64,000 nt of DNA from Candidatus Nanoarchaeia archaeon (GTDB lineage Archaea; Nanobdellota; Nanobdellia; SCGC-AAA011-G17; JACPNG01), in contig JAQTMK010000001.1 in assembly GCA_028714375.1 (NCBI GenBank), forward strand, positions 1 to 64,000, read 5' to 3'. Below, in pieces: positions 38,507-48,398 of the stretch (positions within the stretch are counted from its first letter, which is position 1; each line of letters starts with the position of its first letter). The position numbers and the translations under genes were made by a program. The notes beneath the pieces were generated by a model that saw only the letters and a program-made list of their open reading frames with translations, searched no databases and was not told the origin of the DNA.

Positions 38507-41500
38507 TTACTTTTTAAGCCTGATCTTAAAGAAATCAAAAATATTTTTCTTGGACTTTCTGAATGCCTCATCAATGTCTCTCTGAATCCATCCAACTTTA
38601 AGAAGATTTTCTCTTATTTTTTTGTCATTGGTTTTTTTAGCTCTTGCAGCTTTAATATAATTTACCAACTTTGCTATTTTTGGGTCCATGGCTGTTTTCT
38701 TGGTTGTTTTAAGTTTTTTCTTTATATAGAAAAAATATACAAAAATTCCAATTAAGATTAACAAGAACAAAACTAATATTATCCATGGGAATCCAGAAGT
38801 TTCTTTTTGTGAAACAACCCTCTCAGTAGTTTCTTCTTCAACAACTTCTTCGTCTTCAGTAGACCAATCTTCAGATGTTGTTGTTTTGGTGCCACAGGTA
38901 TTATCACTTTTACAGGTTTTTCCAGAAGGACATCCACAATCTGAACATTTGTAAGTCAAAATCCCGCTTATACATTTTAATGGTTTGCTTCCAGAACATT
39001 CGCCAAGGCTGGTTCCATCACTACACTCATCATCATCTGCACTAGAATCTTCGTCACAATCATCATCTTCAGAATCAGTGTCTCCATCGCAATCATTATC
39101 TAACTCATCTGAGCAACTTTCTTCCTCGTCTTCGTAATCATCTCCGTAATCACATTCTTCCCACTCCAAATCTTCATTGCATTCTTGAGTTGAATCTTCA
39201 CAAACTCCATCCTGCAAATCACAATCCCTCTCATCTCCTTCTTCATCACAATCACAATTCTCATCAACTGAACTATCACAATCATTGTCTAAATTGTCAC
39301 ATGAAGTTTCATTGGACTCATAACTTATTGAACTATTATAAACGCAGCCGCCCCATGCTCCATTAACACAGGTTTGACTTAAATTAGAACAAACACCAAC
39401 CCCACAAACCTTTGTGTTTCCGCTAACACAGGTGCTTGCAGTTGTTAGAGTAGTCTCATAACATGGGCTGTTTTCATAAGTATTAAACGCAGAACATCTT
39501 TGATATAGGTTTGTAATATTTTCTGCCTTAGCACTAGGATCAAATACTAACACGCTTGATTTTCCGTCGTTGGAATAAATTGTTGAACCTCCTCCGATCG
39601 TGCTCAGATAATATAATTTTCCGTTAACTACTGTACTCGTACCCCCCCCAATCAAAAATTCTGGTTGGTTTATTGTCTTAACACTATACCATTTTCCTTC
39701 TGTTAAATTATAATACTCCACATTTGTAGTTCCTCTTGGACTTGATACTGTAGATCCTCCAACAACATAAGCTAAATTATCTTTAACAATAACTCCTGGA
39801 TTTAATCCATGCTCATAAATGCTGTCAGGTAAATTACTCCAGCTGTTTGAAACAATATCATAAACTTGGAATAATTTTTGATCCTTGGAATAAGTTCTCC
39901 CGTCTGCATTAAACACTCTCCCCCCAATCAAATAAATTTTATTATTATAACTAAACATTCCAGCACTTTTTCTTGGATTAGAAGCTGACTTTAATTGATA
40001 TCTCCCCCCATTACTAGATAAAGTTTGGAGTTTCATTGAGTAAGGTTTTTCAGGATAATAAGTTATTTTTAAAGTATCAACCACAAATAAATCTGATTTC
40101 CAGGAAACAATATCACTCATAGCTCCTGCAGCTTTTAATTCATCATAATAACTAAAATCAGTTTCGCTTCCAACCATTGCATTTGGCACCCCTCCAAAAA
40201 TATAGATTTTATCTCCAACAACAACACTTGAATGATACATTCTGTTAGATTGACCATAATTGTAAGCTTTTCCGCAGTTTGATTTAGAACAATCAACACC
40301 AATCTGTGCAACTCTTGCCCACCATGAGCTAATAGGATTAAATGAATAAATCACAGATAAGGTATGCGCATTCACAGCAGGCAATCCATAACCTCCGATT
40401 AAATAAGTCCAGTCATTAACAGTCTCAAAGGTATTTCCTACTAAAGCTTTAGTCTCCTCTGCATTTGCGCCTCCTCCCACATTGGAAGGATCATATTGAA
40501 GATATAACCAGTTTGTATAGTCTGGGTTTGGGGCAAGCCATCTTTTTTCTGGTTCATTATAAGTTTCCCAAACTGAAGTGTTAAGATTAAGTCCTTCAAG
40601 ATTTACAACTAAATTAAATAATTGAGTTACATCTTTTGGACCAGTCCCCCAAGCAGCATTCCAGCAGTATCCTCCTGCCCCCCATAATCTATTTCCTAAA
40701 TTGGTCCTTCCAGCAATAGCATAAATTGAATTATCATAACCTGTTACCCCCCCTTCAATATGAGGATACATTGAGTCAGGTAATCTTGTCCAGACTCCTT
40801 GACAATTAGTACAGGCAGTTTCACATTTTTTAATATCATTATATTTACATTCAGCAGTGCAGTCACTTCCGCTGCAGTCTTCATCTATTCCATTTCCACA
40901 AACATCTCTTGAACCTTTTTTAACTAAGGCGTTACTGTCATCGCAGTCTATATTGGAACATTCTCCATCTCTGTCTTCATCTTTATATCCGCTAAGTGCA
41001 CATCTTCCTGGCAATAAATACCATAAGACAGGATCAGATTCATCAGTATCACATGAAAAGTAATTATTTGTATCGATAATGTCGCTAATGCTGTATTTTT
41101 GTCCAATAGTTTTACCTGCACAGCCTAAGGTTACCCCCTCTTTAATTCCTAAACATCCTGGATCATTTTTATCAACTAGTCCATCCTCGTCATTATCTTT
41201 TCCATCTGAACATGCAGGCTTGTTAAATTCAGAAATATTTTTCTTACCAAACCAGCTAATCAAATTTTCATTGCTTTTATCCTTGATTGTTTTATCACCA
41301 TTAAAACTTGCCAAAGCACATTTACATGATAAATCTTCTTTCCCATCAATTAAATCAGTTTTACCATCTGCATCATTATCTAAACTATCAAAACAACTTC
41401 CAGTACCAGTTATAATATTGTCTCCGTTGTATTTTGATTTACATTCGCAGGTTGTTGCTTCACTTGATATTCCGCTCTTTCCGCTGCTGGACTGTCCGCA

Positions 41501-42550
41501 GTATTCTTTCCCAGCTGAAGAAACTAAATATATACAGCTTCCATCAATTACTCCTGCAATAAACTGATCAGAGTTTTGAAGTTTGAAATTTAATGGTTTC
41601 AATGCAGAATTACAATTTGCAAAATTATAACTCCAATATCCATTAGAAAGATTTAGTAATAAATCATAACAGCCATATCTAAAAGAAGATCGGTCATAAT
41701 CAGAATTAATGATTTCCAAATCAAATAAATATCCAGCATCGCTTAAATCTTTAAAATTAAATTGAGGGATTACTTCAACATTATTATAGACCCCTGCATC
41801 CATAGTAATTCTTGAATTAAAAATATTTCCATAAAAATAATTAAATGGATTTGGGTTAAGTCTGATGTCTGCTGAGTAAATATCTTCAGATTTTAAATTA
41901 ATTAATTTTACCTCAGATTTCAAAGAATTAAATTTTTCCTTAAACTTGGTTTTAAATGCATCAAGACAACTTTCATTGAGGTTTTCACACTCTTTTTTTC
42001 CTTTTGTAATTTCTTCCTTAAAACAAATATCAAAATTATCTTTATTTATTTTACATATCTCATCGATTGTAGTTCCAGAAACTTTATTACAAACTAAAAG
42101 TGGGCTATCCTGCCCAAAATTATCAAACTGTAAAGAACCTACTTTAATCCCCCATCTGTCAATTGTAACAGTTACCCCTCTAGACAAACTTCTATCCTCA
42201 TATTTATGGGTGTAAGTAAATGCACACTCATTCTCCCCCAAAATATAAAATTTAGTGGATGCTTCAGGAACCCCTGAACCTTCCCATATATCAACTCCTC
42301 CAATGCTTGGATTTACACATTCTCCACCGCTGCAGATCTTTCCAACACCGCAACAAACACCGCTGCAGCAAGTCTTGCTTCTAAAACAATCAATATCATC
42401 AGTACAACTCTCAGCAGCAGGGTACGTTGGAACAGTATCAGGTATCCCATCTGAGGAATCATCATCCTGATAAGTGGGAACCCCATAAATAAATGTAACT
42501 AACATTAAACCAATCAAAACTCCAATGAAAATAAAATTAATTTTTTTCAT
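38507..42550 (-). CDS. Giant surface protein: Asp/Cys calcium-type repeats plus kelch propeller
   Basis: A 1347-aa type I membrane protein. Signal peptide MKKINFIFIGVLIGLMLVTF; a Cys-rich knot (about 25-70); a beta-rich region to 360; MopE-like motifs (CFDSLDNDADG, ACSDGKDNDEDG, DVCGNGIDEDC, about 380-565); a kelch-like propeller (about 583-1020, with repeated IYLIGGR, LAYVVGG, IYIFGG); further CDNLDNDCDSS and ELDNDCDGD repeats (about 1080-1180); a membrane helix (about 1253-1275); and a basic cytoplasmic tail with GWIQRDIDEAF. It probably sits in the cell envelope and may bind Ca2+ or other cells. The ATG at 42550 is three bases after the upstream stop. Confidence 0.8.
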   Translation of the reverse strand: MKKINFIFIGVLIGLMLVTFIYGVPTYQDDDSSDGIPDTVPTYPAAESCTDDIDCFRSKTCCSGVCCGVGKICSGGECVNPSIGGVDIWEGSGVPEASTKFYILGENECAFTYTHKYEDRSLSRGVTVTIDRWGIKVGSLQFDNFGQDSPLLVCNKVSGTTIDEICKINKDNFDICFKEEITKGKKECENLNESCLDAFKTKFKEKFNSLKSEVKLINLKSEDIYSADIRLNPNPFNYFYGNIFNSRITMDAGVYNNVEVIPQFNFKDLSDAGYLFDLEIINSDYDRSSFRYGCYDLLLNLSNGYWSYNFANCNSALKPLNFKLQNSDQFIAGVIDGSCIYLVSSAGKEYCGQSSSGKSGISSEATTCECKSKYNGDNIITGTGSCFDSLDNDADGKTDLIDGKEDLSCKCALASFNGDKTIKDKSNENLISWFGKKNISEFNKPACSDGKDNDEDGLVDKNDPGCLGIKEGVTLGCAGKTIGQKYSISDIIDTNNYFSCDTDESDPVLWYLLPGRCALSGYKDEDRDGECSNIDCDDSNALVKKGSRDVCGNGIDEDCSGSDCTAECKYNDIKKCETACTNCQGVWTRLPDSMYPHIEGGVTGYDNSIYAIAGRTNLGNRLWGAGGYCWNAAWGTGPKDVTQLFNLVVNLEGLNLNTSVWETYNEPEKRWLAPNPDYTNWLYLQYDPSNVGGGANAEETKALVGNTFETVNDWTYLIGGYGLPAVNAHTLSVIYSFNPISSWWARVAQIGVDCSKSNCGKAYNYGQSNRMYHSSVVVGDKIYIFGGVPNAMVGSETDFSYYDELKAAGAMSDIVSWKSDLFVVDTLKITYYPEKPYSMKLQTLSSNGGRYQLKSASNPRKSAGMFSYNNKIYLIGGRVFNADGRTYSKDQKLFQVYDIVSNSWSNLPDSIYEHGLNPGVIVKDNLAYVVGGSTVSSPRGTTNVEYYNLTEGKWYSVKTINQPEFLIGGGTSTVVNGKLYYLSTIGGGSTIYSNDGKSSVLVFDPSAKAENITNLYQRCSAFNTYENSPCYETTLTTASTCVSGNTKVCGVGVCSNLSQTCVNGAWGGCVYNSSISYESNETSCDNLDNDCDSSVDENCDCDEEGDERDCDLQDGVCEDSTQECNEDLEWEECDYGDDYEDEEESCSDELDNDCDGDTDSEDDDCDEDSSADDDECSDGTSLGECSGSKPLKCISGILTYKCSDCGCPSGKTCKSDNTCGTKTTTSEDWSTEDEEVVEEETTERVVSQKETSGFPWIILVLFLLILIGIFVYFFYIKKKLKTTKKTAMDPKIAKLVNYIKAARAKKTNDKKIRENLLKVGWIQRDIDEAFRKSKKNIFDFFKIRLKK

Positions 42551-42551
42551 T

Positions 42552-43271
42552 TTACATTGCAAACTTGAACAAACTTCCTCCATAATTAATAACTATAATC
42601 TTAGACCCAGAGGTCTCATCCATTAATACATTGGTAGGACCATTTTCAGTCATACATCCAGAATTAATTCCACATCCACACTGCAATTCAGAAAGATATT
42701 GTTTATTTGCTTCAGAATATAATCTTAAAAATGGAAAGTCAGATTCATATACAAATTCACTATAACTTATTTCTTTCCCGCCTTTTGAAGCTTTAATATT
42801 AAACTTAACATCAAATCCTGTGATATCTTCCAGCAGGGTTAATTCAACTTCAGGAGTTCCATATTCAATCTTATATCCCTGTTCTTCAAATCCAGAATAA
42901 TATCCCAAACAACTAAGAAGATTGTCTTGGAAATAGAAATTTAATTCATCTTCAATACTACTCTCATCAGGGATTCCGGTTAATTTATCAGCACCACAGT
43001 ACCTTGCAATATTATGTCCATTAAAGTTTATTACTTCAGGATATTCCTTATAGTTTCCCCCTTGTCCTGCAATCAAAACCAGAGCATCCTCTCCAACCTC
43101 CTCAATACATTGCTGTGTGAAGTCATATATCTCTTCTCCGCTAGAAATTACAGCTTTTTCTCCAGCAATATCTTTGGTAACACTTCTTGTCAGAATAATT
43201 ACCAGACTGATTATAACAACAACAATCAATCCAACAATAATATATAAAGTAACTTGCCCTCTTTTATTCAT
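42552..43271 (-). CDS. Membrane-anchored surface protein with RGQ-type N-terminus
   Basis: A 239-aa protein starting MNKRGQVTLYIIVGLIVVVII: a charged turn followed at once by a hydrophobic helix, as in pilin-like class III signals, though no cleavage site is certain. The extracellular part has several Cys (CGCGINSGC near 205) and a beta-rich character. It precedes the giant kelch protein with its stop 1 nt from that ATG, so the two are translated together and may form one surface complex. Confidence 0.72.
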   Translation of the reverse strand: MNKRGQVTLYIIVGLIVVVIISLVIILTRSVTKDIAGEKAVISSGEEIYDFTQQCIEEVGEDALVLIAGQGGNYKEYPEVINFNGHNIARYCGADKLTGIPDESSIEDELNFYFQDNLLSCLGYYSGFEEQGYKIEYGTPEVELTLLEDITGFDVKFNIKASKGGKEISYSEFVYESDFPFLRLYSEANKQYLSELQCGCGINSGCMTENGPTNVLMDETSGSKIIVINYGGSLFKFAM

Positions 43272-43302
43272 AAAAATTAAAACAATCTTGAGATATATAA
43301 AA

Positions 43303-46300
43303 TTAACTAAACCACTTCTTTAATCCTTCCTGTTTTTCAGGTTCTTTTCCAAACACACTTTCAATTCTTCTCTGCAATAATTCCAAGGACTGCTGCAAAT
43401 AAGCGGGTAATTCATATTTCTTTGCTAACTCCAAACTTGGTGCTAAATATTTAATAATTGAACCTTCAGCAATTGTAAAAATTATTCTTCCTCCGCATTT
43501 TGTGCATTTTCCAACTAGTGGAGGTCTCCTGTATTTATCATTACAATCAACGCATCTGAATTGTTGCATTGAAAACTTTCTTAAATTACCTTTGATGTCT
43601 CTTAAAAAATGTCTTTCGATTACTAATTTAGCTACATCCCCCTCATCAACAGCTCTTATTTTTTCAGCAATTTCCATCTGTCCAAAAACCTTATCCTGCA
43701 TTGAGGGGATTGTTTTGTATGCACTACATAATGTTCCAGAATTTATGTTGGTGGGATCGTGGGTAAATCCCATTCCTTCATACTGTTTTTCTGTATTTAA
43801 TGTTTTACCATATGTTAAAATTGGAACTTCCCATGCGGGTTTATATTGCTCAGCAGCTTCATACAATTCCAAAGGATATTTCCATGCAATGTCCATATTA
43901 AATACCATATCGTCTACTTCTCTTGGAATAAGCTTAAAGTTCAAAACTAATGGAGCATCCTGTCTCGCTCCCCTGTGTCCCGGTAAATATCCCCTTGAGA
44001 AATTAATTAATCCATCCAATAACAACATGACCCCTGCCTCATCTCCATCTGCATCTCTCCTCATCATACAATGTAGTAAAGGATGCGCATAAAATCCCTG
44101 AGTCTTTGAATAGCCTATTACTCTGCATAAATTCCCTGCAGAAGTGTGTGGACTCATAGCAATCAGCAAACTTCCAACTGTATCTGCTTCGTTTTTAAAA
44201 TTATAATATCTTGGCAGTCCATACAGATTTTCAAGTAAATCATCAATAAATCTAGAAATCCTAAATAAAATTTGATCTGCTCCTTCTTCAAGAGAACCAT
44301 CACACGAAGGTAAAACAATATCCTGACATTTTAATTCAAGTATCTGTTCTTCATTTGTTAATTCTCTCCCATAAATGTCTATATCATATCCAAGTTCTTT
44401 TAGTTTTTCTATACTGGTTCCAACCTCTTTTGGTTTAAAGTGGGTTAAGGCAGTTTCAGTCATATCATATCTTATTGTTCCGTCTTTGTTTACATGGATA
44501 TTATATAAACTTCTTAAAATTCCCTTAACTAAATTTTCAGGAACTTTCTCATCGCTCCAAACTCCCTTTACTCCTTTAATCAAATCTTTGTATTCTCCAA
44601 AATTTAATTTCTTTAACGCTTCATTAAAATAATGAATTATATCTACTTCTTTTGATCTAAAATTGGCGACTCTGTGGTTCTCACATTTCTTGTCAACAAC
44701 TTTTCCGCAATCATAACAGTAAAATTTCTTTTTGGTTTTGCTGTTACATCTCTCACAAATTGGATATATTGTTTCCTGATTACATTTCTCACAGTAAAAT
44801 ATTGGCCATTCAGCAGAAATTTTTCCTTTTTCCAAAGCACTCTGGATATTTCTCATCTTACCGCCTTCGTCTCCAACAGGGAAAAGCGCATGAGGATTTC
44901 CTGTTAATTTTCTTATTTTTGCTTTTTCAGGTCTTCCCATTCTTGCTCCAATAAAGTGTCCTGACTTATCTTTAATCTCAAAATCAACTAGCCCATTTAT
45001 TACTTTCAAAGAATCTTCTTTCTCAAAATCTAATCTGCTTAAATCCCTAAATATTTCTTGTAAAATAACCCCATCATCCTCAACAACATAAATTTCTTTT
45101 TCAATAATCTTGTGAGGTATTCCTAATAATTCCAATATTCTTTTTGGTTCTGTTTCCTCAATTACTTTTTCAACATCATATTCTAATGGGAATATAACCT
45201 TGTCTCCTCTTTTCGCAGCCTGTTTATACCATTCAACCAAACTTTTCAGTTGTTTTTTGGAAATATCTTTCCAATGGTATGTGTATCTTGGATGTAATGG
45301 GACTTTATATTTGTTGGAAATTCTTAATGCTTCATTTGCACTTGTTTTCTTGTAAGGATTATTTATTAATTCTTCAGCACCAAAATCTCTTATGTCTATT
45401 TTCTCTAAAATTGCCCTATGCCATTCTTCATTATACCCGCAGGGAATTAATTTGTGTCCTCTGTCTAAAAAATCTCCATAATTAATTAAAATATCCCCCA
45501 AAAATAAAATTTCTTCAATCTGGTTTCTTACTTTAAGTGCTTGTTCTTCAGTATCAACAAATAAAACCTCTCCATCTTTTAACTTAACAATTGGTCCTTC
45601 CATCTTGTCGCATACAGCCAACACTGTGGATTTTCCTGGTCTCTCAGTTCTTAATTGAGTTCCAACAGCAAGATAATCATTTAATATTCTCATGGTTGCA
45701 GGATGTATTGCATCAGAGCTGAATCCAGAACTTCTTGCTCTTCCATATCTTAATCTAAATCCTCCTGTCCTTAATGGATAAGTTAAGATAGGTCTTCCGG
45801 CAACTAAATCTTTTATAAAAGTATAATCTGGTTTTACCAAAACTTCAGTCTTATCAGTTCCTTTGCTTTTTGCCTTAATTTTTTTCTGCAGATCCACAAA
45901 CTCTGCCAAAAAATCCATGCTTGTAATTCCAAAATCTGCTTTCCATCTCGAGAATTTATTATAAAACTTTGCAGCTTTCTGTGTCAGCCCCTCCCCAATT
46001 ACTAAAGCAATCCCATTCCTTACCTTATTTGTTTCAATTCTATCCAAGTTTTTATAATTTGAAACATCAATCTTTTCAGATGGATCTCCGTCTATCTGCA
46101 CAGGCAAATGTCTTACCATAAAATCTGTTTCTTCTTCAGATGGAAAGTACTGTAAATTAGCAATTCTCTCATGAAAATCCGCAAGCTCTGTAATCATTCT
46201 CTTAATTTCTTCTTCAGTTGGATCATAAACATCATAACCCATTTTTTGTCTTATATAATCAGCCAAACCGATAAATACACAGGTTGCTGTTGTTCCAGCA

Positions 46301-46770
46301 CTTCTTATTGGTCCGGAAAAATATAATGAAAAGTATGGTTTTCCATCTTTTCTTTTCTTCAAAGCTAATTTTGTAAATCCCTCCAGAGGACTTGCAACAA
46401 CTCCGTTTGTGATATAAGCAAGCCCTATCCTCAATCCAACTTCCATTGCTTCTCTTTCATCTTTAAACATACAGAATTTTTGTTGTGCAACTTCCAATGA
46501 AACTATATAAGCAACTCTCCAATCCTGACTTCCATATTGTTTTTCTAATTCTTCTATCCTATTAATAATTCCAGAACCTTTTACTTGGGAAGCCACAGTT
46601 CCAATTAATCCTTCTACTCTCTCAGCCATATTTCTTGCAAGGCCAATCTCAACTTCTTCGCTCGGATCATATCCCCTTCTTCTGGCTCTGACTGCAAGAT
46701 CATAAGCAATATCTAATTCTTTCTTTAATCCATCAAAATATTTCTCCATTGGTTCACTTGCTTGGCTCAT
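43303..46770 (-). CDS. polC: DNA polymerase D large subunit (DP2)
   Basis: A 1155-aa catalytic subunit of the archaea-specific replicative PolD. The active site is MRRDADGDEAGVMLLLDG near residue 907, keeping the paired Asp of the usual NCDGDE motif. Zinc-binding Cys groups lie near 660-700 (CEKC…CERC…CYDC) and at the C-terminus (CVDC…CTKC). The chain is collinear with the family and has no intein. Its start overlaps the DP1 gene by 17 nt, so the two are made together. It sits beside orc1/cdc6. Confidence 0.97.
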   Translation of the reverse strand: MSQASEPMEKYFDGLKKELDIAYDLAVRARRRGYDPSEEVEIGLARNMAERVEGLIGTVASQVKGSGIINRIEELEKQYGSQDWRVAYIVSLEVAQQKFCMFKDEREAMEVGLRIGLAYITNGVVASPLEGFTKLALKKRKDGKPYFSLYFSGPIRSAGTTATCVFIGLADYIRQKMGYDVYDPTEEEIKRMITELADFHERIANLQYFPSEEETDFMVRHLPVQIDGDPSEKIDVSNYKNLDRIETNKVRNGIALVIGEGLTQKAAKFYNKFSRWKADFGITSMDFLAEFVDLQKKIKAKSKGTDKTEVLVKPDYTFIKDLVAGRPILTYPLRTGGFRLRYGRARSSGFSSDAIHPATMRILNDYLAVGTQLRTERPGKSTVLAVCDKMEGPIVKLKDGEVLFVDTEEQALKVRNQIEEILFLGDILINYGDFLDRGHKLIPCGYNEEWHRAILEKIDIRDFGAEELINNPYKKTSANEALRISNKYKVPLHPRYTYHWKDISKKQLKSLVEWYKQAAKRGDKVIFPLEYDVEKVIEETEPKRILELLGIPHKIIEKEIYVVEDDGVILQEIFRDLSRLDFEKEDSLKVINGLVDFEIKDKSGHFIGARMGRPEKAKIRKLTGNPHALFPVGDEGGKMRNIQSALEKGKISAEWPIFYCEKCNQETIYPICERCNSKTKKKFYCYDCGKVVDKKCENHRVANFRSKEVDIIHYFNEALKKLNFGEYKDLIKGVKGVWSDEKVPENLVKGILRSLYNIHVNKDGTIRYDMTETALTHFKPKEVGTSIEKLKELGYDIDIYGRELTNEEQILELKCQDIVLPSCDGSLEEGADQILFRISRFIDDLLENLYGLPRYYNFKNEADTVGSLLIAMSPHTSAGNLCRVIGYSKTQGFYAHPLLHCMMRRDADGDEAGVMLLLDGLINFSRGYLPGHRGARQDAPLVLNFKLIPREVDDMVFNMDIAWKYPLELYEAAEQYKPAWEVPILTYGKTLNTEKQYEGMGFTHDPTNINSGTLCSAYKTIPSMQDKVFGQMEIAEKIRAVDEGDVAKLVIERHFLRDIKGNLRKFSMQQFRCVDCNDKYRRPPLVGKCTKCGGRIIFTIAEGSIIKYLAPSLELAKKYELPAYLQQSLELLQRRIESVFGKEPEKQEGLKKWFS

Positions 46771-48397
46771 CTTCGTAGAAATTTAATACACTAACCTCCC
46801 TTGTTTTAAGATTTACAATTGGTACTCTTCCAGGTTCAGCAACATGTCCTACCTTGTCCTGGAATGGAGTTTGGTTTTGCCACGATGATGCTGCAATCAT
46901 CGCTACATTATTGTGGCTTATTACTGCACTTCTGTGGATATGCCCTGAAATAAAAAAATCAGGCACCTTTTCAATAACTAATGGATCATCTTCTGCATTT
47001 GGAATATATAACGTTGATGCGTGTGTTGGAGCTAAGTGTCTTTTCTGCAATAATAATTTCATGACCAAATCTATTCTCTCTGAAATATTTGGTTTCATCA
47101 GCCTTATTCTTTCAACAGAATCAGCATAAAAATCATAGCTATATCCATGATATATCAAAAAATCAAAACCTGGAAAGTCTTTTGATGCGTGGATATTGAC
47201 AACTGCAGGGTTGCTTACAATAAAAACATTTTCCATTTCATAAAGTGGTTGTGCATATTCTTTTGGTTGTGGTGGTTGCGGTTCAGCAATCCTAAGTGCG
47301 TCGTGGTTTCCAGAGCTTATAATAATCTTTATATCTTTTCTTATTTTTGATAACAATTCTGCAACCTTACTGTACTGCCCCCTTATATCCCTAATATTTA
47401 ATTCATTCTCCTGTCCTGGATAAATTCCAACTCCATCAACAATATCTCCAACTAAAAATAAATATTTTACTTTGCTTGCAATTTTTCTTTGTTTTGCATT
47501 TCCATACTCTCCATTAATCCAGTTTACAAAATTCATAAATTGTTTTTCTAAGAATAAGATACTCCCAACATGCATATCCCCTGCGATTATTGCATAAACT
47601 TCCTCTTCAGCTTTTTTTAGTTCTTTAGTAAAAGGAACTTCAGGAAAAAATAATTCTTTCCCAAAAACAATCTTATCTCCTATAGCCCCGCTGATTCCAA
47701 TTACTTCATCAAGAACAATGTCCTGGGCCTTGACAAAACTATCATTGGTTTTTGAAATTAAAACAAATATTGTGTCAGTAGGATCCTCTATTTTAATTTT
47801 AAGATGCCCTGACTTTGTTGTTTGGATCTCACTAACCAAACCTATCAGAGCAACAGGTTCGTTTATTCCTTTGTTTTTTGCCCTGCTTATTGAGATTACA
47901 TTCTGTAAATCCTGCCTGGTTTGTAATATTTCTTTAATTTTATTATATCTTACCCTAAAATGCATAACAAAATCCTGAACCTCTCTTTTCTTGGATTCAT
48001 CCACATAAGATTTTAAAACAACAACACTGCTTTCTATATCCTCTTTTTCAATTTCTCCATTTTGTGGTTCTTTAATTTCCTCTAAAACCTTATCAACCTG
48101 TTTTTTTGTTTTTTCAGAAAGATTGTAATTAATAATATCTAAAAAAACTTTATAATTTTCATTTTCTCTTCCTTTTTCAAAAAGACTAATCGAACTTTCA
48201 AACTCTTTCCAATTAATATCTGGAAATTCTCCTGTTTCAAATAAAGAAAAAGATTCTTTTGTCAAAACAAGTGCTCCTTTTTCAGAATAATTCAAAAGAT
48301 TTTTGTAAAAAATATCCTTACCAATCTTTTCTGCTTTTTCTTTTAATTCCGGACTAATCAAAACTCCTCTATCTAGGGAATCTTGAATTATATTCAT
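46754..48397 (-). CDS. polB-D1: DNA polymerase D small subunit (DP1, 3'-5' exonuclease)
   Basis: A 547-aa proofreading subunit of PolD. The N-terminal helical region (about 1-150) leads to an OB fold (about 165-240) and a calcineurin-like phosphoesterase domain with IIAGDMHVGS near 271, LVGDIVDGVG near 312, SSGNHDALR near 360 and FISGHIHRSA near 490. The metal ligands are intact. It lies between orc1/cdc6 and DP2 with 1-nt and overlapping junctions; the three form a replication operon. Confidence 0.95.
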   Translation of the reverse strand: MNIIQDSLDRGVLISPELKEKAEKIGKDIFYKNLLNYSEKGALVLTKESFSLFETGEFPDINWKEFESSISLFEKGRENENYKVFLDIINYNLSEKTKKQVDKVLEEIKEPQNGEIEKEDIESSVVVLKSYVDESKKREVQDFVMHFRVRYNKIKEILQTRQDLQNVISISRAKNKGINEPVALIGLVSEIQTTKSGHLKIKIEDPTDTIFVLISKTNDSFVKAQDIVLDEVIGISGAIGDKIVFGKELFFPEVPFTKELKKAEEEVYAIIAGDMHVGSILFLEKQFMNFVNWINGEYGNAKQRKIASKVKYLFLVGDIVDGVGIYPGQENELNIRDIRGQYSKVAELLSKIRKDIKIIISSGNHDALRIAEPQPPQPKEYAQPLYEMENVFIVSNPAVVNIHASKDFPGFDFLIYHGYSYDFYADSVERIRLMKPNISERIDLVMKLLLQKRHLAPTHASTLYIPNAEDDPLVIEKVPDFFISGHIHRSAVISHNNVAMIAASSWQNQTPFQDKVGHVAEPGRVPIVNLKTREVSVLNFYEDEPSK

Positions 48398-48398
48398 T

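Noticed and set aside
43303..46770. Intein in PolD large subunit or PolB
   Set aside because: Both chains are collinear with their families and have no splicing or homing endonuclease motifs.
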